This document shows, in pieces, positions 9,684 through 18,930 of a stretch of 64,000 nt of DNA (position 1 is its first letter; every line of letters starts with the position of its first letter). The notes under the pieces were generated by a model. It searched no databases. It had not been told where the DNA came from and saw nothing but the letters and a program-made list of their open reading frames with translations. The stretch is from Betaproteobacteria bacterium UKL13-2 (GTDB lineage Bacteria; Pseudomonadota; Gammaproteobacteria; Burkholderiales; Usitatibacteraceae). Position numbers and translations under genes: made by a program. The stretch lies in contig CP012157.1 of the NCBI GenBank assembly GCA_001602455.1, positions 57,733 through 121,732 on the forward strand, read 5' to 3'.

Positions 9684-9736
9684 GTATTGGCGGGCATCTT
9701 CAGGCGTTTTCCGCTGAAGATGCCCGTCAATACTAG
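9681..9736. repeat. Palindromic hairpin repeat (family A), possible bidirectional terminator
   Basis: CTAGTATTG–CGGGCATCTTCAG is followed by a 10-base loop and then CTGAAGATGCCCG–CAATACTAG, a nearly perfect inverted repeat with about 23-base arms. It separates convergent tolC and waaA and could terminate both. Related copies occur at 26111, 33788 and 42953. Confidence 0.75.
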
Positions 9737-9742
9737 GGTTTA

Positions 9743-11074
9743 TTATTTTTGCAGCAGCGCGTTCTGGATGATTTCTACCGTGCGGGCCGTGGCACCGCGA
9801 TGTGCTTGGGCAAAGTGGAGCGCGTTTTCCCCCATCTGCTTCAAGCGTTCCGGCGAGGCAAAAAGTTTAGCAGCCTCGGCCATGGCCGCGTCAGCATCCG
9901 CAACGCTGATCATGGCATTCGCCTCAAGCGCGAGTCGAACCGCGTCCGAAAAGTTAAAAATCGACGGCCCCATGAGGACGGGTTTGCCGAGGGCAGCGGC
10001 CTCGATTAGGTTGTGTCCGCCCAATGGCTGAAAACTTCCACCGATGATGGCGAGGTCGCACATCGCGTAGTACGCCTGTAATTCCCCCATTGAATCGCCC
10101 AGCCAGACATCAATGTCGGCAGGCGGAGGGGTAAGCTGACTGCGGCGTACCAGCGACAGCCCGTGCGCCACAATCCGCGACGCCACGTCGTCAAAACGCG
10201 TGGGGTGACGTGGTACGACGACCAAGAGCGGGCGCGGGCCGTGTTGGGCAGCATCGGTGAATTGGCGTAAGAAGGCGTCGAGCAACTTCACCTCTTCGTG
10301 CTCACGCGTACTCGCCAGCAAGACGACGGGGCGTCTGCTTGGCATAAATGGCGCACGCCACTCAGCACCTCGTGCGACAAACGCCGGCAAAACGCTGATG
10401 TCGAACTTCACGTTGCCCGTGACCACAGTCTTGTTGGCACCGAGAGCGCATAAACGTGCTGCATCAGCCTCGGATTGCGCCATGACCGTATGGAATTGAC
10501 CAAACGCTTGCGTCGCCAGCGCACGCAACGGGGCATAAGCGGCATAGCCTTGGTACGATTTCTCCGACAATCTGGCGTTCGCGAGGAACGCGGAAACATG
10601 GCTTGTGGCGCACGCCGCGAGCAGATTTGGCCATAGCTCAGTTTCCATGATGACAAGCATCATCGGCCGCCAGCGGCGGATGAATCGTGAGATGGCCCAC
10701 GGTAAATCATAGGGTAAGTAGCAAACTGTCACGCCGGTGGCGAAAAGATCGGATGCGGTTCGTCGCCCTGTGGGCGTCATACAAGTCAATACTACCGGCG
10801 CGTCAGGCCATTGCGTTCGCAGGGCGGCGATCAAGGGCACCGCCGCACGCACTTCGCCGACGGACACTGCGTGAAGCCAAATGCTATTTACCGGCAAGCG
10901 ACTCGATACACCATCTTGATCATTTCCACCGATGCCACCGATGCCACTGATGCCACCGAATCTTTCACCGATGTGTTTGCGGTAACCCGATTCGGTGCGC
11001 CCACGCATCCATAACCGCAACAGGATCAACGGTATGGCGAGATGCATCAACAATGTGTAACCAAAGCGCCGCAC
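9743..11074 (-). CDS. waaA: 3-deoxy-D-manno-octulosonic acid (Kdo) transferase
   Basis: WaaA adds Kdo to lipid A precursor at the inner membrane, starting the LPS core. The 443-residue protein has the N-terminal membrane anchor (MHLAIPLILLRLWMRGR), WLHAVSVGEV, the METELWPN segment and GGSFQPLGGHNLIEAAALG near the C-terminus, all typical of GT30 Kdo transferases. The GTG start at 11074 overlaps the waaC stop by one base. It carries an unusual Gly/Ile insertion (GISGIGGIGG, about residues 42–51) from short DNA repeats at 10927–10960. It forms a minus-strand pair with waaC. Confidence 0.95.
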   Translation of the reverse strand: MRRFGYTLLMHLAIPLILLRLWMRGRTESGYRKHIGERFGGISGIGGIGGNDQDGVSSRLPVNSIWLHAVSVGEVRAAVPLIAALRTQWPDAPVVLTCMTPTGRRTASDLFATGVTVCYLPYDLPWAISRFIRRWRPMMLVIMETELWPNLLAACATSHVSAFLANARLSEKSYQGYAAYAPLRALATQAFGQFHTVMAQSEADAARLCALGANKTVVTGNVKFDISVLPAFVARGAEWRAPFMPSRRPVVLLASTREHEEVKLLDAFLRQFTDAAQHGPRPLLVVVPRHPTRFDDVASRIVAHGLSLVRRSQLTPPPADIDVWLGDSMGELQAYYAMCDLAIIGGSFQPLGGHNLIEAAALGKPVLMGPSIFNFSDAVRLALEANAMISVADADAAMAEAAKLFASPERLKQMGENALHFAQAHRGATARTVEIIQNALLQK

Positions 11075-12066
11075 TAAACGGGTGCTCCGCCTGACAAAAC
11101 ATCGAGGTGCTGCATGACATCCGCGACGGCAATCGTTGCCGGTGTCTCACGACTGCCGCCGCCGAGGTTCACCACGGGTTCGCCCCCGCTATAAAGTCCG
11201 GTCAAGGCGGGTTGGGTGCTGACGTAGAGCCCGATGGTTGGACGTTTAAGGGCGACCGACAAGTGTGCGAGGCCGGTATCCACCCCGACAACAGCTTTGG
11301 CATGGGAAAGCACGGCGGCGGTTTGCGGAAAAGATTTGCCAGTCAGTGCAGTCGCCGCCGCAAGCTGTTTGGCCAAATACTGGCTCTGTGCAAATTCCTT
11401 TGCACTGCCAGAGGGGAATACGACGTGAATGCTGCGGCGGTTGAGCTGCTTGCCCAGCTCTACCCACGAGTCTGCCGACCAATGTTTGTCAACACGGCTG
11501 GTCGCGTGTAAACACACCACATACGGGCCCGCAGGCAGATCCTTTGGCAAGGGCCAAGTCGTCGGCAGTCCGTAGTCGCATGGCCCGTGCGGTTCATAGC
11601 CAAGTGCGGCGGCGGCGAGTGCGCGATTGCGTTCGACCGCATGCATCTCCTTTGAAATTGCATACTGACGCTGATACCAACGGCTGGCAAAGGGCTCGCG
11701 AATACTGTCGCGGTTGTAACCGGCAATCTCGCTGTCGGCCCAATTGGCGACGATGGCACTCTTAGTAAGGCCCTGCGTATCAATGACAAGGTCGTAGCGG
11801 CGGCTCACAAGTTTTTGTTTGTCGTCGAAAAACCGACTCCACGCAGCCGGGTCGTACCAACGCGATTTGAGTGCCCGCAAATGAACCGGCAGCACGGCGT
11901 GAATTGCCGGATGGAGCCCGACCAGAGGCGCATACGGCGCTTCAGTGACCCAATCGATGGCTGCCTCAGGTAATGCGCGGTGGATGTCGGTGACGACCGG
12001 CAGGTTGTGAATCACATCGCCGAGGGACGAGAGTTTGACCAACAACAAGCGTGTGGGCGAAGACAT
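11074..12066 (-). CDS. waaC: Lipopolysaccharide heptosyltransferase I
   Basis: WaaC transfers the first L-glycero-D-manno-heptose onto Kdo2-lipid A. The GT9 protein is 330 residues. It starts MSSPTRLLLVKLSSLGDVIH, the family's LxKxSSLGDxxH signature, and contains VIDTQGLTKSA, LHATSRVDKHWS and VVGVDTGLAHL, which bind the donor. The ATG at 12066 follows a divergent intergenic space shared with the next gene. Its TAG overlaps the waaA GTG, so waaC–waaA are co-transcribed. Confidence 0.95.
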   Translation of the reverse strand: MSSPTRLLLVKLSSLGDVIHNLPVVTDIHRALPEAAIDWVTEAPYAPLVGLHPAIHAVLPVHLRALKSRWYDPAAWSRFFDDKQKLVSRRYDLVIDTQGLTKSAIVANWADSEIAGYNRDSIREPFASRWYQRQYAISKEMHAVERNRALAAAALGYEPHGPCDYGLPTTWPLPKDLPAGPYVVCLHATSRVDKHWSADSWVELGKQLNRRSIHVVFPSGSAKEFAQSQYLAKQLAAATALTGKSFPQTAAVLSHAKAVVGVDTGLAHLSVALKRPTIGLYVSTQPALTGLYSGGEPVVNLGGGSRETPATIAVADVMQHLDVLSGGAPV

Positions 12067-12170
12067 GCTGAGATTCTAACGGTCTGGGCGTGGTTTGGAC
12101 TAAGCCTGGCATCTCGCATGCGGTGGCACCAAGCTCCAGATCACGGTGGTTCGCGTAAACTGCGGCCAAC

Positions 12171-12953
12171 ATGGATGAACCCCGCCCCACCGTCGCCCAC
12201 CCTGCTCGCATCGCACTTTCGGTGTGCATCATCGCCAAAGATGCTGCCAGCCAGATTGGTGATTGCATCGACAGCGTTGGCTTTGCCGATGAAGTGCTGG
12301 TGGTTGATTCGGGATCAGTGGATGCCACCCGCGCCATCGCCGAGGTGCGTGGTTGCAGAGTCATTGAGCAAGCCTGGTTGGGTTTTGGCAAGCAAAAGCA
12401 ATTCGCGGTCGCTGCCGCCCGCAACGACTGGGTGCTGTGTCTGGATATCGACGAACGTGTGACGCCCGCGCTTGAAGCGAGTATTCGAAAAGTGGTCGCC
12501 AACGGCACCATTCACGCCTTCAAGATGCCGCGCCGAAACCGCTTCTTGGGGCGCTGGCTGGCTCATGGCGAGGGTTATCCAGATTGGTCGCTCCGTCTAT
12601 TTCATCGCCAGTACGCAGGCTGGAGTAACGATCCGGTCCACGAGGCGGTGATCACGACAGAATCCATCGGACACCTCCAAGGTGACCTCCTGCATGATTC
12701 GGCTGAAGATGTCGCCACCTACTTGCAGAAGCAAAACCGTTACTCCACGCTGCACGCGGAGGCGCTGTACGCTCAGGGTGTTCGTGCGGGTTACGCAAAG
12801 TTGGTGCTGAGCCCGCTAGCACGGTTTATTAAGTTCTACCTCCTGAGAAGGGGTTTTCTCGATGGTGGACCCGGCTTTGCACATGTCACAGTGGGTTGTT
12901 TTGCAGCCTTCGCCAAGTACGCGAAGCTGATCGAACTGGACAAAAAACTCTAA
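12171..12953 (+). CDS. Family 2 glycosyltransferase, LPS core type (WaaE/KdtX-like)
   Basis: This 260-residue GT2 protein has an N-terminal nucleotide-sugar domain: LSVCIIAKDAA, VLVVDSGSVDATR and the acidic CLDIDERV motif. Then come SLRLFHR and VHEAV, which match the WaaE/KdtX group of core beta-glucosyl or heptosyl-modifying transferases. The location beside waaC/waaA supports an LPS core role, but donor and acceptor cannot be read from sequence. It is divergent from waaC and may share its control region. Confidence 0.88.
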   Translation: MDEPRPTVAHPARIALSVCIIAKDAASQIGDCIDSVGFADEVLVVDSGSVDATRAIAEVRGCRVIEQAWLGFGKQKQFAVAAARNDWVLCLDIDERVTPALEASIRKVVANGTIHAFKMPRRNRFLGRWLAHGEGYPDWSLRLFHRQYAGWSNDPVHEAVITTESIGHLQGDLLHDSAEDVATYLQKQNRYSTLHAEALYAQGVRAGYAKLVLSPLARFIKFYLLRRGFLDGGPGFAHVTVGCFAAFAKYAKLIELDKKL

Positions 12954-13048
12954 CACCGCGGCATTTGGTAACAAAACGTCCTCCGCAATGATTTCGCAGC
13001 ATGGAGCGCCGCTGATAAAATGCGGGGTTTAGGCAAGCTCGGAACGTC

Positions 13049-14116
13049 ATGATCATCGTTACAGGCGGCGCAGGTTTTATTGGTTCGAACTTTATCCGTC
13101 AGTGGCTCGCCACTGAGCAAGATGGTGTTGTCAATCTTGACAAGCTGACTTATGCGGGCAATTTGCAGTCGTTGGCTGATGTGTCTGGCAACCCGCGTTA
13201 CCGCTTTGTGCAAGGCGATATTGGTGACCGCGAGTTGGTCGATCGTTTGCTGGCGGAAGTCAAACCGCACGCCATCGTCAACTTCGCCGCAGAGAGCCAT
13301 GTTGATCGCTCAATCCATGGTGCGGCAGAGTTTATCGAAACCAACGTCGTCGGTACCTTTCGCCTGATTGAATCCGTGCGCGGTTACTGGAGCGGACTAA
13401 ATGAAACGGACAAAGCCGCATTCCGGTTTCTGCACGTCAGCACCGACGAAGTGTACGGCTCACTAGACTTCGACGCGCCAGCCTTCACCGAGACACACAC
13501 CTACGCGCCCAATAGTCCCTACTCGGCTTCCAAAGCGGCGTCTGACCACCTGGTACGCGCCGCACACCATACGCATGGCCTACCAACACTGACGACAAAC
13601 TGCTCCAATAACTATGGGCCGTACCACTTCCCGGAAAAGCTGATTCCACTCATGATTAGCAACGCCGTGGCGGGCAAGGGCTTGCCGGTGTACGGTGACG
13701 GGAAGAATGTGCGTGACTGGCTCTATGTCACAGACCATTGCACTGCGATCCGGACGGTATTGAGCAAAGGTCGAATTGGCGAGACGTACAACATTGGCGG
13801 GCGTAACGAACGTAACAATCTCGACGTTGTTCATACGCTGTGTGATCTGCTCGATGAACTATCGCCACGCGCTGATGGGCAGAGTTACCGCACGCAGATC
13901 ACCTATGTAAAAGATCGACCCGGTCACGATCGCCGGTACGCAATCGACGCAACAAAATTGGAAAACGAATTGGGTTGGCGCGCGGAAGAAAACTTTGAAT
14001 CCGGCATACGCAAGACCGTCGAGTGGTACTTGGCCAACGGTGCGTGGGTAGCGGCCGCGGCGAGTGGTGAGTACCGCCATTGGGTCGAAAAACAATATGG
14101 AAAGGCTGTGGCATGA
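13049..14116 (+). CDS. rfbB: dTDP-glucose 4,6-dehydratase
   Basis: RfbB converts dTDP-glucose to dTDP-4-keto-6-deoxyglucose. The 355-residue extended SDR protein has the NAD motif [11 protein letters not shown] at the N-terminus, the catalytic STDEVYG segment (residues 131–137) and Y158-SAS-K162. Length and order agree with bacterial RmlB. Its TGA overlaps the rfbA ATG (ATGA). The product feeds both the rhamnose enzymes and probably the aminotransferase domain encoded downstream. Confidence 0.97.
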   Translation: MIIVTGGAGFIGSNFIRQWLATEQDGVVNLDKLTYAGNLQSLADVSGNPRYRFVQGDIGDRELVDRLLAEVKPHAIVNFAAESHVDRSIHGAAEFIETNVVGTFRLIESVRGYWSGLNETDKAAFRFLHVSTDEVYGSLDFDAPAFTETHTYAPNSPYSASKAASDHLVRAAHHTHGLPTLTTNCSNNYGPYHFPEKLIPLMISNAVAGKGLPVYGDGKNVRDWLYVTDHCTAIRTVLSKGRIGETYNIGGRNERNNLDVVHTLCDLLDELSPRADGQSYRTQITYVKDRPGHDRRYAIDATKLENELGWRAEENFESGIRKTVEWYLANGAWVAAAASGEYRHWVEKQYGKAVA

Positions 14117-14997
14117 CGTCGAGAAAAGGGATCGTTTTAGCCGGTGGTAGCGGGACGCGGCTCTACCCGGTCACACAAGTGGTGTCGAAACAGTTGCTGC
14201 CGATCTACGATAAGCCGATGGTTTATTACCCGCTCACAACCTTGATGCTGGCAGGGATTCGCGAGATTTTGATCATCTCCACGCCGCAAGACACACCGCG
14301 ATTCCAAGAGTTGTTAGGCGACGGTAACAAGTGGGGCATATCACTTTCTTATGCCGTGCAGCCCTCTCCAGATGGTCTCGCGCAAGCGTTTTTGATCGGC
14401 GAGTCCTTTGTTGGCGACTCGAATTCTGCGCTGATTTTGGGCGACAACATTTTTTATGGACACGAACTGACAGCCATGCTCCGACGCGCCTCTGCGCGAA
14501 CGAGCGGGGCGACCGTATTTACCTATCCGGTCACTGATCCCGAACGCTACGGGGTCGCCGAGTTTGATCGTGACGGGCGGGTAGTTTCACTCGAGGAAAA
14601 ACCCGCGCAGCCGAAGTCGCGCTATGCCGTGACGGGGATTTATTTTTACGATCCGCAAGTGTGTGAGCTTGCCAAATCACTCAAACCTTCCAAGCGCGGT
14701 GAGTTGGAGATCACAGACCTGAATCGGCTGTATCTTGAGCGACAAGCGTTGAACTGCGAGAACATGGGACGCGGTATGGCGTGGCTTGACACAGGCACAC
14801 ACGAGTCTTTGTTGGAGGCGTCGCAATACATTGAGACAATCGAACGCCGACAAGGGCTTAAAGTCGCATGTCCTGAAGAAATTGCCTTTCGCCAAGGTTG
14901 GATTTCGGCGGCGGATGTGGAAGTGCTGGCGCAGCCGATGATCAAAAATGAATACGGAAAATACTTGAAGCGCATGCTGACGGAGACGCACTACTAA
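14113..14997 (+). CDS. rfbA: Glucose-1-phosphate thymidylyltransferase
   Basis: RfbA makes dTDP-glucose from glucose-1-phosphate and dTTP. The 294-residue protein begins [19 protein letters not shown], the pyrophosphorylase G-GSGTR-L signature, and contains [12 protein letters not shown] and LGDNIFYG. The ATG at 14113 overlaps the rfbB stop as ATGA and is preferred over an in-frame upstream TTG. The gene ends in TAATG overlap with rfbC. It is the first committed step for both dTDP-sugar branches suggested by this cluster. Confidence 0.97.
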   Translation: MTSRKGIVLAGGSGTRLYPVTQVVSKQLLPIYDKPMVYYPLTTLMLAGIREILIISTPQDTPRFQELLGDGNKWGISLSYAVQPSPDGLAQAFLIGESFVGDSNSALILGDNIFYGHELTAMLRRASARTSGATVFTYPVTDPERYGVAEFDRDGRVVSLEEKPAQPKSRYAVTGIYFYDPQVCELAKSLKPSKRGELEITDLNRLYLERQALNCENMGRGMAWLDTGTHESLLEASQYIETIERRQGLKVACPEEIAFRQGWISAADVEVLAQPMIKNEYGKYLKRMLTETHY

Positions 14998-15548
14998 TGA
15001 AATTGATTGACACTGAACTCGCTGACGTTAAGGTGATTGAGCCCACAGTGTATGGCGATGCGCGTGGCTTTTTTTTCGAGAGCTACAACGAGCAAAAATT
15101 CACCGAGTTAACGGGCATTGCCGCGACCTTTGTGCAAGATAACCACTCAAAGAGTGTGCGCGGGGTGCTGCGTGGCCTTCACTACCAGATTCTGCAGCCG
15201 CAGGGTAAGCTCGTTCGTGTTGTTGCTGGCGAAGTGTTTGATGTCGTGGTTGATTTGCGACGCACCTCGCCGACGTTTGGTCGTCATGTTTGCGCCACAC
15301 TTTCTGACGAAAACAAGCGCATGCTGTGGGTGCCCCCAGGGTTTGCGCATGGGTTCTTGGTGACTTCGGATAGTGCCGAATTCTTGTATAAAACAACAGA
15401 CTATTACGCGCCGCAACATGAGCGCAGTCTTCGCTGGAATGACCCGCACATCAATGTACCGTGGCCGTTGGCGGGGGGTGAAATGCCTCAGCTCAAAGCG
15501 GCGGATGCAAACGCGCCCTTGTTGGCCGACGCCGAAACGTTTGCCTAA
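14997..15548 (+). CDS. rfbC: dTDP-4-dehydrorhamnose 3,5-epimerase
   Basis: RfbC epimerises dTDP-4-keto-6-deoxyglucose at C3 and C5 on the way to dTDP-L-rhamnose. The 183-residue cupin protein has DARGFFFESY, NHSKSVRGVLRGLHYQ (catalytic His at residue 62) and WVPPGFAHGF. Length is standard. The ATG overlaps the rfbA TAA by one base. It is followed 3 bases later by the rfbD fusion gene. Confidence 0.96.
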   Translation: MKLIDTELADVKVIEPTVYGDARGFFFESYNEQKFTELTGIAATFVQDNHSKSVRGVLRGLHYQILQPQGKLVRVVAGEVFDVVVDLRRTSPTFGRHVCATLSDENKRMLWVPPGFAHGFLVTSDSAEFLYKTTDYYAPQHERSLRWNDPHINVPWPLAGGEMPQLKAADANAPLLADAETFA

Positions 15549-15551
15549 CCG

Positions 15552-17615
15552 ATGTCCAAGCCCCTAATACTCATCACCGGAAAAAACGGCCAACTAGGTT
15601 ACGAGCTGGCCGGATTATTTACCGGCGTTCACGATGTGCAAGTCGTCGCGCTAGACCGAACACAGCTTGACCTCACAAAACTCGACCAGATTCGCGCCAA
15701 GGTGCGTGAACTCCAGCCCACACTGATCATCAACGCTGCTGCTTATACGGCCGTCGATCAAGCCGAGAGTGACGCTGCGGTTGCGATGCAGGTCAATGGT
15801 ATTGCACCTGCGCTATTGGCAGAGGAAGCGAATGGCTGCGGTGCCGCGCTTATTCATTACTCGACCGATTATGTCTTTGCCGGCGACGGCACGAAACCCT
15901 ATCGCGAGTCCGATGCAGTTCAACCGCAAAATGTCTATGGCCGAACCAAGCTGGCTGGTGAGCTTGCGATTGCGAGTATCGCCAAGCGCTACCTGATTCT
16001 GCGTACCGCTTGGTTGTATTCAAATCGCCGACACAATTTCTTGCTCACGATGCTGCGCTTGGCGCGTGAGCGAAGTGAGTTAAAAGTCGTCAACGACCAG
16101 CTCGGCTCACCGACTTGGGTGCGTGATGTTGCCGTCGCCACACAGCAAATGGTGCAAGTCAACGCAGCAGAAATTTCGGTGACGATTCCGAACGGCGTCT
16201 ATCACGTCACTGCGACGGGGGTGACGTCGTGGCATGGATTTGCTGACGCCATCATTTGCGGAACCACCGACCCCGCTCGCAAGATTAAACAAGTTGATGC
16301 GATCAGCAGCGCCCAGTACAACGCGCCGGCGAAGCGCCCGGCCTACTCCGTGTTGTCGCATGAAAAACTAGAAGCGGCAGGAATTGTTACGCGCAACTGG
16401 CAGGCACAACTTGCCGACTGCATCGCAGAGCGTGCGATGCTCACCGAAGAGATTGCAGTCGCACCAAATCTGCCCCCAGTACAAGTCTTCTTACCTACGT
16501 TTCGCGTCGACGAGTGTCTGGCTGAGATTCGCGAATGCCTTGAAAAAGGTTGGACCGGCTTGGGATACAAGACGGTGACGTTTGAAGACGCATGGAAGCG
16601 CTACACCGGGCTTCCATATGCTCACTTCTTGAATTCGGCAACCGTAGGACTACACCTTGCGGTTGAGGTGTTAAAGCGCAAACACGGCTGGGCGGACGGC
16701 GACGAGGTCATCACCACACCGCTCACGTTTGTGTCAGACAGCCACACGATTTTGTACGCGAAGATGAAGCCCGTGTTTGCGGACGTTGATGAGTTTCTTT
16801 GTCTCGACGCGGCAGATGTGGCTGCCAAGATCACGCCAAAAACGAAAGCGGTGATGTTTGTTGGTATCGGGGGCAACCCCGGCCAATACGACGCGGTGTT
16901 GAAGTTGTGCCGCGAGCGCGGCTTGGCAATGATTCTTGACGCGGCGCATATGTCGGGAACGCGTGTGGAGAACGGCGGTCAAATGAAACATGTTGGCTTT
17001 GATGCAGATGTGGCCGTGTTCAGTTATCAAGCAGTGAAGAACCTGCCCACGGCGGACGCCGGTATGGTTTGTTTCCGCGATCAGACTGATGATGAAATGG
17101 CGCGCAAACTAACTTGGTTGGGAATCAACCAAGACACCTACGCACGCACCGCCTCTGAAGGAAACTATAAGTGGAAGTACGATGTTGAATTTGTCGGCTA
17201 CAAGTACCACGGCAATTCGATCATGGCCGCGATTGCGTTAGTCCAACTGAAGTATCTCGATGGGGACAACACACGCCGGCGCGAGATTGCGAACCGCTAC
17301 CGTGCTGGTTTTGCACCGTACTCAAACATTCGTACCATCCCCGTACCCACCGCCTGCGAATCGGCAACACACCTGTTTCAGATACGTGTCAGTAATCGCG
17401 ACGAGTTGATGGAAGCACTGAATCACGCAGGCATATTCCCCGGCGTACACTATCGGGACAACACCTTGTACCGAATGTTCTCCTACGGCGACGGCACATG
17501 TCCAAGGGCGCGAATGGCGTCGGATGAAATTATTTCACTGCCACTACACTTGCGACTAACCGATGTCGATGTTGATCGTGTCATCGCTGCCGTGGTTCAG
17601 CGCGCCGCTCCTTAA
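15552..17615 (+). CDS. rfbD: RfbD (dTDP-4-dehydrorhamnose reductase) fused to a DegT/DnrJ-type sugar aminotransferase
   Basis: Residues 1 to about 298 are a complete RfbD reductase: TGKNGQLG (9–16), STDYVFAG (104–111), YGRTK (Y129, K133) and RTAWLY. Residues about 308–687 are a PLP aminotransferase of the DegT/DnrJ/EryC1/StrS fold: TGLGYKT, LNSATVGLHLAV, ILDAAHMSGT (D463) and FSYQAVKNLPTADAG with K496 as the likely PLP lysine. There is no stop or internal restart between the halves. Free RfbD is about 295 residues and free aminotransferases about 370–390, so both parts look whole. The fusion suggests one protein handling both the rhamnose branch and a 4-amino-6-deoxyhexose branch; this is inference. 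Confidence 0.9.
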   Translation: MSKPLILITGKNGQLGYELAGLFTGVHDVQVVALDRTQLDLTKLDQIRAKVRELQPTLIINAAAYTAVDQAESDAAVAMQVNGIAPALLAEEANGCGAALIHYSTDYVFAGDGTKPYRESDAVQPQNVYGRTKLAGELAIASIAKRYLILRTAWLYSNRRHNFLLTMLRLARERSELKVVNDQLGSPTWVRDVAVATQQMVQVNAAEISVTIPNGVYHVTATGVTSWHGFADAIICGTTDPARKIKQVDAISSAQYNAPAKRPAYSVLSHEKLEAAGIVTRNWQAQLADCIAERAMLTEEIAVAPNLPPVQVFLPTFRVDECLAEIRECLEKGWTGLGYKTVTFEDAWKRYTGLPYAHFLNSATVGLHLAVEVLKRKHGWADGDEVITTPLTFVSDSHTILYAKMKPVFADVDEFLCLDAADVAAKITPKTKAVMFVGIGGNPGQYDAVLKLCRERGLAMILDAAHMSGTRVENGGQMKHVGFDADVAVFSYQAVKNLPTADAGMVCFRDQTDDEMARKLTWLGINQDTYARTASEGNYKWKYDVEFVGYKYHGNSIMAAIALVQLKYLDGDNTRRREIANRYRAGFAPYSNIRTIPVPTACESATHLFQIRVSNRDELMEALNHAGIFPGVHYRDNTLYRMFSYGDGTCPRARMASDEIISLPLHLRLTDVDVDRVIAAVVQRAAP

Positions 17616-17635
17616 CGGCGACCGAAACGACATAA

Positions 17636-18136
17636 ATGGAAACAATGACTGCCGCAATTTATGCCACTCGCGTCCATCTTCGTCTGTTAGTCGAAGACGA
17701 TTTGGAAATGACGCTGGCTTGGCGTAACCGCGACGAGGTACGTCGCTGGTTCAAACAGTCGGATGTCATCAGCCTCGAAAGCCATCGCGCATGGTTTACA
17801 AAACACCAGCTCGTTGATGACGCATTCATGTTTGTTGTCGAAGAAAACGCAACCAACGCGCCAGTCGGGCAAGTCTCGATTTACGCTATTGATCGTGAAG
17901 TCGGTGAAGCCGAGGTCGGGCGATTCATTGCGGCGCCCGGCATCTCGGGGCAAGGCTACATGCGCGACGCAATCAGTGCGCTGGTGCATTTTGCGTTCAG
18001 TGATTTGCGCTTGCAGCGTGTCTACCTTGAGGTGCTGGCCGACAATGCGCGTGCGATTCGCTTATATGAATCGCTTGCGTTTAGAAAACACGGCGAACAC
18101 GATGGTCTGGTGGTCATGGAATTGCGTGCAGGATGA
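17636..18136 (+). CDS. GNAT-family N-acetyltransferase (RimJ/RimL-like)
   Basis: This 166-residue GNAT protein has the N-terminal VHLRLLVEDDLEMTLAWRN, then GEAEVGRFIAAP and the acetyl-CoA loop-like GISGQGYMRDAI, with VLADNARAIRLYESLAF near the end. Such proteins acetylate amines, including dTDP-amino sugars in WecD/PseH-type roles. Position right after the aminotransferase fusion and ahead of the O-chain exporter suggests N-acetylation of a 4-amino-4,6-dideoxyhexose. A protein or ribosomal substrate cannot be excluded. It overlaps the following permease gene by 4 bases. Confidence 0.82.
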   Translation: METMTAAIYATRVHLRLLVEDDLEMTLAWRNRDEVRRWFKQSDVISLESHRAWFTKHQLVDDAFMFVVEENATNAPVGQVSIYAIDREVGEAEVGRFIAAPGISGQGYMRDAISALVHFAFSDLRLQRVYLEVLADNARAIRLYESLAFRKHGEHDGLVVMELRAG

Positions 18137-18930
18137 CGCCGTTGCGTAAAATCAGCAGGGACCAAGTCGCCGCGCTCAAGAACTGGCGTGTCTGGTGGCA
18201 TTTGGGCATGGCGGATGTGCGTAACCGCTTTGCCAAATCGTTCGTTGGCCCAACGTGGATTTTGTTGAACCTTGCGCTATGGGTCGGAGGCATGGGTATC
18301 ATTTATGGAACGCTCTTCCAGCAGCCACTCGACACCTATCTACCTTTTCTGACCATTGGTTTTGTGTGCTGGGGATTTCTGAGCCAAACCATCACCGATG
18401 GCGGTAACGCATTTGTATTCGCCGAGGGCTACATCAAGCAGTTTACGTATCCAAAACAAATTTATGTGCTGCGTGTGATTGTGAATGCGAGTGTGCCGTT
18501 TATGATCGGCGTGCTAATTTTTCTTGCAGTGGTACTGGCGATGGGACAGCCGATTGGCCCAGGCATGCTGTGGGTGCTACCGGGGCTAGTACTTGTTCTG
18601 TTGGTAAGCTATCTACATGCCTTAATCATGGCTTACGCTTCAGCACGCTTTCGCGATTTACCGCATGGCATGACGGCGTTGCTGCAAGTGCTGATGTTTG
18701 TGACCCCGATCTTCTTTACGGTTGAAACACTTGCGAAGCGTGGCCTTGATTTCGTTTATAAGTACAACCCGCTTTACTATCTGATCGATGTGGTACGCCA
18801 CCCGCTCACTAAACTCGAGCCTGCGCCTACCGAAGTTTATGTGGTGACAATTCTCTACATGTTGGTTGCGGCGCTTGTTGCGATGTTCGTGGCGATCCGG
18901 CTGGACCGTCGTATCGTGTACATCCTATGA
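18133..18930 (+). CDS. wzm: Polysaccharide ABC exporter, membrane subunit
   Basis: This 265-residue Wzm-type permease has several hydrophobic membrane segments (for example [20 protein letters not shown] and [19 protein letters not shown]) and the conserved YPLPFxxPxF-like end region with [13 protein letters not shown]-like residues. It should export a lipid-linked glycan across the inner membrane with Wzt. It starts 4 bases before the acetyltransferase stop and ends with an ATGA overlap with the ATPase gene, so the pair is co-translated. Confidence 0.9.
   Translation: MTPLRKISRDQVAALKNWRVWWHLGMADVRNRFAKSFVGPTWILLNLALWVGGMGIIYGTLFQQPLDTYLPFLTIGFVCWGFLSQTITDGGNAFVFAEGYIKQFTYPKQIYVLRVIVNASVPFMIGVLIFLAVVLAMGQPIGPGMLWVLPGLVLVLLVSYLHALIMAYASARFRDLPHGMTALLQVLMFVTPIFFTVETLAKRGLDFVYKYNPLYYLIDVVRHPLTKLEPAPTEVYVVTILYMLVAALVAMFVAIRLDRRIVYIL

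Noticed and set aside
9364-10031. Several overlapping plus-strand frames in the tolC–waaA gap
   Set aside because: They are made of repeat units that recur elsewhere without keeping a reading frame, or run antisense to waaA.
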